A stretch of 19,141 bases of DNA, from the NCBI GenBank assembly GCA_021848865.1, contig JAJZTO010000013.1, positions 1-19,141 of the forward strand. The letters are read 5' to 3'. Positions within the stretch are counted from its first letter, which is position 1. Every line of letters begins with the position of its first letter. This document shows, piece after piece, positions 13,967-19,141 of the stretch. The position numbers were made by a program, and so were the translations under genes. This DNA comes from Myxococcales bacterium (GTDB lineage: Bacteria > Myxococcota > Myxococcia > Myxococcales > Anaeromyxobacteraceae). The notes beneath the pieces are model-generated. The model was not told where the DNA came from and made no database searches. It worked only from the letters and a program-made list of their open reading frames with translations.

Positions 13967-15070
13967 TCACCCCAGCCTGTCGATCCGCCCCTGCTCGATG
14001 GCCCGCATCGCCTGGGCGCCCATGCCGTGCACCCAGTGGATGAGCGCGGCGAAGCGCTCGTCCTTGGTGTGCCCGTCGACGAAGCGCTTGTAGATCTGCT
14101 GGGCGATGACGCAGATCTTGAAGAGCGAGAAGGCGTAGTAGAAGAGCCCGCCGTCCGGCACCTCGCGCCCGGTGCGCTCCTGGTAGCGCTCCACCAGCCC
14201 GCGCCGGGTGAGGCTCCCCGGCAGCTGGGTGGGGCCGTAGGAGCGGGTGCGCAGCTCGGCCGGGTCGTCGGCGTCGATCCAGTAGCCGATCATGGTGCCC
14301 AGGTCCATGAGCGGGTCGCCCACGGTGGCCATCTCCCAGTCCAGCACCGCCACGATGCGCGTCGGCCGCGCCGGATCGAGCACCACGTTGTCGTACTTGT
14401 AGTCGTTGTGGATCATCGCCGCGCCGCGCTCGGGCGGCATGTGGGCGGCGAGCCAGGCGGCGGCTCGCTCCACCGACGGGACGTCGTCGGTGCGGGCGGC
14501 CTGGTAGCGCTCGGTCCAGCCCTTCACCTGGCGCCCCACGTACCCCTCGGGCCGGCCCATGGCGGCGAGCCCGGTGGCCTGGAGGTCCACCGCGTGCAGC
14601 GCCACCAGGTTGTCCACCAGGGCCGTCGAGGTGGCGCGAAGCGTCGCCGGGTCGAGCGCGAGGCCGCTCTCCTTCCCGTCGCCGCGGACGATGAGCCCCT
14701 TCACCCGCTCCATCAGGAAGAAGCGGGCGCCGATGACCGACTCGTCGTCGCAGTAGGCGAGCGGCCGCGGCGCCTGCGGGTAGGCCCCCTGGAGCGCCGA
14801 GAGGAGCTGGAACTCCCGGTGCATGTCGTGGGCGTGCTTCACCTTGGTGCCGAAGGGGGCGCGCCGCAGCACCGCCTCGCGGCCGCCCAGCGCCACCAGG
14901 TAGGTGAGGTTGGAGTGGCCCTTGCGGAACTGGCGGACCGTGACCGGCCCGGTGGCGCCGGGGAAGGCCGCCTCCAGGACGGGCCGAAGCCGCTCCGGGT
15001 CGAGCCCCTCCTCGGCCCGGACCTCGTCCGCCTCGTCGATGCCCGCCGGCGGGCGCCCGGCCGTGCTCAT
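13967..15070 (-). CDS. APH-family phosphotransferase, probable 4-hydroxyacyl-CoA kinase (LvaA/ACAD10-11 kinase-like)
   Basis: A 367-residue kinase of the aminoglycoside phosphotransferase fold. The N-lobe has a glycine-rich strand region (RQFRKGHSNLTYLV, 46-59) and LRRAPFG (68-74). The catalytic loop is HNDYKYDN (221-228, Asp223 and Asn228) and the metal-binding Asp is in VLDWEMATVGDP (242-253, Asp244). This version is the one found in the kinase half of ACAD10/ACAD11 and in LvaA of Pseudomonas putida, which phosphorylate the 4-hydroxyl of 4-hydroxyacyl-CoAs. Antibiotic resistance is unlikely. The ATG at 15070 overlaps the stop of the upstream acyl-CoA dehydrogenase gene by four bases, so the two are made together. 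The actual substrate is inferred from homologues, not shown here. Confidence 0.8.
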   Translation of the reverse strand: MSTAGRPPAGIDEADEVRAEEGLDPERLRPVLEAAFPGATGPVTVRQFRKGHSNLTYLVALGGREAVLRRAPFGTKVKHAHDMHREFQLLSALQGAYPQAPRPLAYCDDESVIGARFFLMERVKGLIVRGDGKESGLALDPATLRATSTALVDNLVALHAVDLQATGLAAMGRPEGYVGRQVKGWTERYQAARTDDVPSVERAAAWLAAHMPPERGAAMIHNDYKYDNVVLDPARPTRIVAVLDWEMATVGDPLMDLGTMIGYWIDADDPAELRTRSYGPTQLPGSLTRRGLVERYQERTGREVPDGGLFYYAFSLFKICVIAQQIYKRFVDGHTKDERFAALIHWVHGMGAQAMRAIEQGRIDRLG

Positions 15071-16269
15071 GGCTGCTGGGCGTAGCGCCGCAGGATGCGC
15101 TTGGCCACGTGGGTGATGTGCACCTCGTCGGCGCCGTCGTAGATGCGGCTGGGGCGCTCGTGCGACCACCACCAGATCAGCGGCGTGGCGTCGGTCATCC
15201 CCAGGGCGCCCAGCGCCTGGATGGCGCGGTCCAGCACCCGCTGCAGGGTGCGGGCCACGGTGAACTTGATGAGGGAGATCTCCTCGCGCGCCGCCGGCGC
15301 CCCCTCGCGGTCGATCTTCCAGGCGGCCTGCAGGACCATGAGCCGGGCGGCGTTGATCTCGGCGCGGCTCTCGGCCACCCAGCTCTGGACCAGCTGCCGG
15401 GAGCCGAGCAGGTCGCCGGGGGCCAGCTCGCGGGTGGTGACGTGGCGGCACATGATCTCGAAGGCCCGCTCGCAGATGCCGATCCAGCGCATGCAGTGGT
15501 GGATGCGCCCGGGCCCGAGCCGGTGCTGCGCCAGGGAGAAGCCGGCGCCGCGGGGGCCGAGCAGGTTCTCCTTGGGCACGCGGGCCCCCTGGTAGCTGAT
15601 CTCGGCGTGGCTGGCCCAGCCGGAGCCGCGGTGGCCGGCCACCGAGATGTTGCCGATGAGCTCGAAGCCCGGGGTGCTGGTGGGCACGATGATCATGCTG
15701 GCGCGCCGGTGCGGCTCGGCCGCGTCGGGGTCGGTGACCGCCATGCAGACGGCGAAGGCGGCGCCGTCGGCGGACGAGGAGAACCACTTGTGGCCGCGGA
15801 TCACCCAGCTGTCGCCGTCGAGCTTGGCGGTGGTCCCCATCCAGACCGGGTTCGAGCCGGCGAACTCCGGCTCGGTCATGCTGAAGCAGCTCCGGATCTC
15901 GCCGCGGGCCAGGGGCCGGAGCCACTGCTCCTTCTGGGCCTCGGTGCCGAACTCCAGCATCAGCTCCGAGTTGCCGATGTCGGGGGCCTGGACGTTGAAG
16001 ACGTAGTGGCCCAGCGGGCTGCGCCCCAGCTCCTCGGAGAGGTGGGCGAATTCGGTGAGCGGCAGGTGGGCCCCGCCGTAGGCCTCCGGCATGTGGGCCG
16101 CGAACAGGCCGGTCTCCCGGGCCTTGGCCCGGGCCGCGGCCAGCTCCGGCTGGATGCCGGCGAAGCCCTTCTGGAACATGGGGCGCTCCAGCGGGATGAC
16201 CACCTTCTGGACGAAGTCGCGGACCAGGCCGCGGAAGGAGGAGACGCGCTCCGGCTCAGAGAAGTCCAT
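15067..16269 (-). CDS. acyl-CoA dehydrogenase, ACAD10/11-like (LvaC-like)
   Basis: A 400-residue flavoprotein. The FAD-binding motif SMTEPEFAGSNPVWMGTTA is at 130-148 and the WVIRGHKWFSS segment at 155-165. The C-terminal catalytic segment reads SRIYDGADEVHITHVAKRIL (374-393). Ordinary short/medium-chain dehydrogenases have Glu in IYEGTS; here Asp378 takes that place in the DGxDEVH form typical of the ACAD10/11 group. Such enzymes act after phosphorylation of a 4-hydroxyacyl-CoA and remove the phosphate on the way to an enoyl-CoA. I chose the ATG at 16269, preceded by GGAGG four bases upstream on the - strand, over a longer frame without family similarity. The gene is divergent from pimC across 183 bases. 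Confidence 0.85.
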   Translation of the reverse strand: MDFSEPERVSSFRGLVRDFVQKVVIPLERPMFQKGFAGIQPELAAARAKARETGLFAAHMPEAYGGAHLPLTEFAHLSEELGRSPLGHYVFNVQAPDIGNSELMLEFGTEAQKEQWLRPLARGEIRSCFSMTEPEFAGSNPVWMGTTAKLDGDSWVIRGHKWFSSSADGAAFAVCMAVTDPDAAEPHRRASMIIVPTSTPGFELIGNISVAGHRGSGWASHAEISYQGARVPKENLLGPRGAGFSLAQHRLGPGRIHHCMRWIGICERAFEIMCRHVTTRELAPGDLLGSRQLVQSWVAESRAEINAARLMVLQAAWKIDREGAPAAREEISLIKFTVARTLQRVLDRAIQALGALGMTDATPLIWWWSHERPSRIYDGADEVHITHVAKRILRRYAQQP

Positions 16270-16347
16270 GAGGCCTCCGGTGGGCGGCCCGCCGGGGCCA
16301 CCGCCTCCCGCGCTGCGCACGGGGAAGACGCATGGTGCACGCCGCGC

Positions 16348-16377
16348 TTGTCAAAGTCAATCGTCACGTGTTACGGT
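16348..16377 (+). promoter_or_regulatory. candidate promoter of pimCD-F, with overlapping divergent -35
   Basis: TTGTCA (16348-16353), an 18-base spacer and TACGGT (16372-16377) point towards pimC. On the - strand the same bases give a perfect TTGACA (16349-16354) directed at the acyl-CoA dehydrogenase gene, although I see no good -10 for it. The arrangement resembles the one at 13415-13444. Confidence 0.4.
16362..16375. promoter_or_regulatory. dyad CGTnAC-N2-GTnACG over the pimC -10 region
   Basis: CGTCACGTGTTACG is symmetric at 10 of 14 positions, with the core CACGTG inside it. It covers the spacer and the first bases of the -10 box, a position suited to a repressor. No regulator gene lies in the window. 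Confidence 0.35.
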
Positions 16378-16409
16378 GTGGTCCGTTGGTACGCAGGTCG
16401 GAATCGCAA

Positions 16410-16424
16410 TTTCGCCCAGCGAAA
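16410..16424. promoter_or_regulatory. perfect inverted repeat in the pimC leader
   Basis: TTTCGC and GCGAAA form perfect arms around CCA, 28 bases before the pimC ATG and about 30 bases after the -10. In DNA this AT-containing site stands out from the GC-rich surroundings and could be a second operator or a leader hairpin. Confidence 0.4.
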
Positions 16425-16452
16425 CTATCTCGGGCACCCAGGAGCGACGCGC

Positions 16453-17643
16453 ATGGACCTCTCGTTCACCCCCGCGGAGCAGGCGTTCCGCCAGGAAGTG
16501 GCCTCCTTCCTCGAGAAGGAGCTGCCCCCCGCCACGCGCAAGAAGGTGCTCGACGGCCTCCACGTCACGCCCCAGGAGACCATCCAGTGGCAGAAGATCC
16601 TCCACAGGAAGGGGTGGGGCGGGCCCAACTGGGCCAAGGAGTTCGGCGGCACCGGCTGGGACCCGGTGCGCCAGTTCATCTTCGAGGAGGAGAGCGCCGC
16701 CGCCGGCGCGCCGCGCCTGCTCCCCTTCGGCCTGAAGATGGTGGGGCCGGTGATCATGCGCTTCGGCAACGAGGCGCAGCAGCAGCGCCACCTGCCGCGC
16801 ATCCTCGCGGCCGACGACTGGTGGTGCCAGGGCTACTCCGAGCCGGGCTCCGGCTCCGACCTGGCCTCGGTGAAGACCCGCGCCGAGCGCCAGGGCGACC
16901 ACTACCTCGTCAACGGCCAGAAGACCTGGATCACCCTGGCCCAGCACGCCAACTGGATCTTCGCCCTGGTGCGGACCGACCCGTCGGCCAAGGCCCAGGC
17001 CGGCATCTCCTTCCTGCTCATCGACATGAGGACGCCGGGCGTCACCGTGCGCCCCATCATCATGCTCGACGAGGGGCACGAGGTGAACGAGGTCTGGTTC
17101 GAGGACGTCAAGGTCCCGGTCGAGAACCTGGTGGGCGAGGAGAACAAGGGCTGGACCTACGCCAAGTTCCTGCTGGGCCACGAGCGCACCAACATCGCCG
17201 GCATCGGCGGCTCCAAGCGCGAGCTGGCGCGGCTCAAGCGCATCGCCGCGCTGGAGCAGAAGCACGGCCGGCCGCTGGACCAGGACCCGGCCTTCGCGGC
17301 GCGCCTGGCCACGGTGGAGATCGAGCTGATGGCGCTGGAGATCACCAACCTGCGCGTGCTCTCGGCCGAGGCCGAGCGGCGCGCCCCCGGGCCCGAGGCC
17401 TCGCTGCTGAAGATCAAGGGGACCGAGATCCAGCAGGCCCTCTCCGAGCTGATGGTGCAGGCGGTGGGCCCGGCGGCGCTGCCCTTCGACCCGGCGGTGA
17501 TGGACGGCGCGCCGCCCGCGCTCGACCCGGCCTACGCCGCGCCGCTGGCCGCCACCTACGGCAACCTGCGCAAGACCTCGATCTACGGCGGCTCGAACGA
17601 GATCCAGAAGAACATCATCACCCAGATGATCCTGGGCCTGTAG
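16453..17643 (+). CDS. pimC: pimeloyl-CoA dehydrogenase-type large subunit
   Basis: A 396-residue acyl-CoA dehydrogenase matching PimC of Rhodopseudomonas palustris in length and in having a PimD-like gene next to it. It would oxidise pimeloyl-CoA or similar dicarboxylyl-CoAs to the 2,3-enoyl-CoA. The flavin/substrate region GYSEPGSGSDLASVKTRAE is at 127-145 and GQKTWIT at 155-161. The C-terminal motif is IYGGSNEIQKNII (377-389): the usual Glu is Gly379. A replacement base may be Glu244 in GHERTNIAG, which lies in the place used by isovaleryl- and long-chain acyl-CoA dehydrogenases. ATG at 16453 with AGGAG nine bases upstream; pimD follows after nine bases. Confidence 0.82.
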   Translation: MDLSFTPAEQAFRQEVASFLEKELPPATRKKVLDGLHVTPQETIQWQKILHRKGWGGPNWAKEFGGTGWDPVRQFIFEEESAAAGAPRLLPFGLKMVGPVIMRFGNEAQQQRHLPRILAADDWWCQGYSEPGSGSDLASVKTRAERQGDHYLVNGQKTWITLAQHANWIFALVRTDPSAKAQAGISFLLIDMRTPGVTVRPIIMLDEGHEVNEVWFEDVKVPVENLVGEENKGWTYAKFLLGHERTNIAGIGGSKRELARLKRIAALEQKHGRPLDQDPAFAARLATVEIELMALEITNLRVLSAEAERRAPGPEASLLKIKGTEIQQALSELMVQAVGPAALPFDPAVMDGAPPALDPAYAAPLAATYGNLRKTSIYGGSNEIQKNIITQMILGL

Positions 17644-17652
17644 GAGAGCGCC

Positions 17653-18801
17653 ATGCACTTCAACCTGACCGCAGAGCAGCAGCTCCTCTCCGACACCGTC
17701 GGCCGCTTCCTGGCGAAGGCGTACGCCTTCGAGGCCCGCCACAAGATCGTGAAGTCCCCGGAGGGCTGGAGCCGCGAGATCTGGGCCCAGCTCGCCGAGA
17801 TGGGGCTGCTGGCCCTCCAGGTCCCCGAGGCCCACGGCGGCATGGCGCCGGCGGTGGTGGAGACGCTCCTCACCATGACCGCCCTGGGCAAGGCGCTGGT
17901 GGTCGAGCCCTACCTGGCCTCGGCGGTGCTGGGCACCGCCCTGGTCCGCGACCTGGGCACGCCGGCGCAGGCCGAGGCGCTGCTCCCGGCGCTGGCCGCC
18001 GGCGAGAAGATCGTGGTCCCGGCCCACGGCGAGCGCGGCAGCCGCCACGACCTCTCGCGGGTGGCCACCGCCGCGGCCCGCGACGGGAAGGGCTGGGTGC
18101 TGCGCGGCCGCAAGTCGGTGGTGATCCACGGCCAGGCCGCCGACGTCCTGGTGGTCTCGGCCCGCACCGCCGGCGCGGTGGACGCCGCCGCCGGCATCTC
18201 GCTCTTCCTGGTGCCTCGCGACAGCAAGGGCCTCACCGTCACCGGGTACCGCACCTTCGACAACCAGCGGGCCGCCGAGGTGGTGCTGGACGGCGTGGCG
18301 CTGCCCGGCGACGCGCTGCTCGGGCCCGAGGGCGGGGCGTTCCCCGGCCTGTCGGCCGCCTTCGACCTGGGCCTGGCCGCGATTTGCGCCGAGGCGGTGG
18401 GCTCGCTCCAGGCCGCGCTCGACACCACCATCGAATACACCAAGACCCGCAAGCAGTTCGGCGTGCCCATCGCCAAGTTCCAGGCGCTGCAGCACCGCAT
18501 GGCCGACATGTTGATCCACGTGGAGCAGGCCCGCTCGATGAGCTTCCTGGCGGCGATGAAGGCCGCCTCGGCCGACGCCGGCGAGCGGCGCCGCGCCGTC
18601 TCCGCCGCCAAGGTGGTGGTGGGCCAGGCCTGCCGCTTCGTCGGGCAGCAGGCGGTGCAGCTCCACGGCGGCATGGGCGTCACCGACGAGCTGGCGGTGA
18701 GCCACCACTTCAAGCGGCTGATGGCCATCGAGCTCTCGCTCGGCGACACCGAGCACCACCTGGAGCAGTTCGTTGCGGCGGGCGCGGGTCGCCCGGCGTA
18801 G
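17653..18801 (+). CDS. pimD: pimeloyl-CoA dehydrogenase-type small subunit
   Basis: A 382-residue acyl-CoA dehydrogenase homologue, the partner of PimC. Recognisable blocks are the helical N-terminus with PEAHGGM (58-64), EYTKTRKQFGVPIAKFQALQ (261-280), where R266 and the QFG motif contribute to FAD/dimer contacts, and QLHGGMGVTDELAVSHHFK (336-354). The flavin-region motif (usually TEPxxGSD) is replaced by HGERGSRHDLS (125-135), so this subunit looks divergent around the active site, as is common in heteromeric dehydrogenases. GGAG stands before the ATG at 17653. A 36-base gap with a small hairpin separates it from the next gene. Confidence 0.82.
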   Translation: MHFNLTAEQQLLSDTVGRFLAKAYAFEARHKIVKSPEGWSREIWAQLAEMGLLALQVPEAHGGMAPAVVETLLTMTALGKALVVEPYLASAVLGTALVRDLGTPAQAEALLPALAAGEKIVVPAHGERGSRHDLSRVATAAARDGKGWVLRGRKSVVIHGQAADVLVVSARTAGAVDAAAGISLFLVPRDSKGLTVTGYRTFDNQRAAEVVLDGVALPGDALLGPEGGAFPGLSAAFDLGLAAICAEAVGSLQAALDTTIEYTKTRKQFGVPIAKFQALQHRMADMLIHVEQARSMSFLAAMKAASADAGERRRAVSAAKVVVGQACRFVGQQAVQLHGGMGVTDELAVSHHFKRLMAIELSLGDTEHHLEQFVAAGAGRPA

Positions 18802-18802
18802 A

Positions 18803-18817
18803 GTGCGGCACCCGCAC
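18803..18817 (+). other. small hairpin between pimD and the pimF-like gene
   Basis: GTGCGG and CCGCAC form a perfect 6-base stem around CAC, two bases after the pimD stop and 20 bases before the next ATG. There is no T-run. It could tune expression of the downstream gene or stabilise the upstream message; chance is also possible. Confidence 0.25.
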
Positions 18818-18837
18818 AGCACCTTCACGGAGGAACC

Positions 18838-19141
18838 ATGAGTCAGGCGGCGTACACGACCCGAGGCCCGGTGGCGATCCTCACGCTGGACAACCCGCCG
18901 GTGAACGGGCTGGGGCACGAGCTGCGCACCGGGCTGGTGGCCGGGCTGGACCGCGCCGCCGCCGACCCGGCCGTGAAGGCGGTGGTGCTGATCGGCGCGG
19001 GGAAGGCCTTCTCCGGCGGCGCCGACATCAAGGAGTTCAACAGCCCCAAGGCCTCGGCCGAGCCCAACCTGCACACCGTCATCCGGGCGGTGGAGCAGAG
19101 CCCGAAGCCGGTGGTGGCCGCCATCAAAGCGGTGGCCCTGG
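18838..19141 (+). CDS. pimF: enoyl-CoA hydratase/3-hydroxyacyl-CoA dehydrogenase, N-terminal end (partial)
   Basis: The first 101 codons of a gene that runs off the window. The peptide is the start of a crotonase domain: VAILTLDNPPVNGLGHELR (12-30), then the oxyanion loop AFSGGADIKEFN (57-68), NLHTVIRAVEQSPKPVVAAIKAVAL to the window end. The DNPPVNGLG and ADIKEFN signatures, with NLH following, are typical of the long fused hydratase/dehydrogenases such as PimF and FadB/FadJ-like proteins more than of stand-alone hydratases. Position after pimC and pimD supports PimF, which would hydrate and then oxidise the enoyl-CoA they make and could also oxidise the 3-hydroxypimeloyl-CoA made by Oah. An excellent GGAGGA ribosome binding site is five bases before the ATG. 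The dehydrogenase half is outside the window, so fusion is inferred. Confidence 0.65.
   Translation, partial: MSQAAYTTRGPVAILTLDNPPVNGLGHELRTGLVAGLDRAAADPAVKAVVLIGAGKAFSGGADIKEFNSPKASAEPNLHTVIRAVEQSPKPVVAAIKAVAL

Noticed and set aside
13967..15070. Aminoglycoside phosphotransferase (antibiotic resistance).
   Set aside because: The overlap with an ACAD10/11-like dehydrogenase gene and the LvaA-like motifs point to acyl-CoA metabolism.
16348..16360. TTGTC-AAA-GTCAA as an FNR/DNR-type site.
   Set aside because: The spacing is three bases instead of four and one half-site is imperfect. It is better explained by overlapping -35 boxes.
15109..16452. Upstream extension of the pimC frame (open from 15109).
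   Set aside because: The extension runs antisense through the ACAD gene and the promoter region. PimC length (396) and the ribosome binding site support the ATG at 16453.

Overview
The window is a very GC-rich, almost gap-free stretch of bacterial chromosome. By eye the third codon position is nearly always G or C. It holds 16 complete genes and 2 partial ones, and most of it concerns anaerobic degradation of benzoate and related acyl-CoAs. No stretch longer than 300 bases lacks a gene; the largest gap is about 240 bases (13338-13578). I see no tRNA, rRNA, CRISPR array, transposase or integrase. The base composition, the class I benzoyl-CoA reductase, the cytochrome-type nitric oxide reductase and the many acyl-CoA genes suggest a facultatively anaerobic, nitrogen-oxide-respiring proteobacterium or myxobacterium. 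An Anaeromyxobacter-like host is my guess from general resemblance and was not tested.

Region 1 (1-7668, + strand) is one tight operon for the upper benzoyl-CoA pathway. In order it holds the 3' end of 6-hydroxycyclohexenecarbonyl-CoA dehydrogenase (had), the ring-opening hydrolase oah/bamA, dienoyl-CoA hydratase dch, the four subunits of ATP-dependent benzoyl-CoA reductase in the order bcrC-bcrB-bcrA-bcrD, and a tandem-GNAT acetyltransferase. Junctions are overlaps or gaps of 2-19 bases. Together the enzymes turn benzoyl-CoA into 3-hydroxypimeloyl-CoA. The entry enzyme, benzoate-CoA ligase, follows at 7752-9377 after an 83-base gap. Its stop codon overlaps the start of a PlsC-type acyltransferase gene.

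Region 2 (10184-12776, + strand) is a respiratory insert: norC, norB and a small copper-binding lipoprotein gene, each overlapping the next by 4 bases. NorC is unusual in carrying a second haem c domain. A good sigma-54 promoter (GG-N10-GC) lies in front of norC. Aromatic oxidation yields electrons, and NO reduction could be one of their sinks.

Region 3 (12882-16269) holds a MaoC-like hydratase (- strand), a PaaI-like thioesterase with no evident start codon (+ strand), and a - strand pair: an acyl-CoA dehydrogenase overlapping an APH-type kinase gene. The pair resembles the two halves of animal ACAD10/ACAD11 and the LvaA/LvaC pair of Pseudomonas. It may remove the hydroxyl group from 4-hydroxyacyl-CoAs through a phosphorylated intermediate.

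Region 4 (16453-19141, + strand) begins a dicarboxylyl-CoA beta-oxidation operon: pimC and pimD (the two subunits of a pimeloyl-CoA-type dehydrogenase) and the 5' end of a pimF-like enoyl-CoA hydratase/3-hydroxyacyl-CoA dehydrogenase. This matches the C7 dicarboxylic product of region 1. The divergent promoter regions at about 13390-13445 and 16348-16425 share a promoter-like arrangement (TTGTC, then GTGTTACG at identical spacing), so the flanking acyl-CoA genes may be co-regulated.
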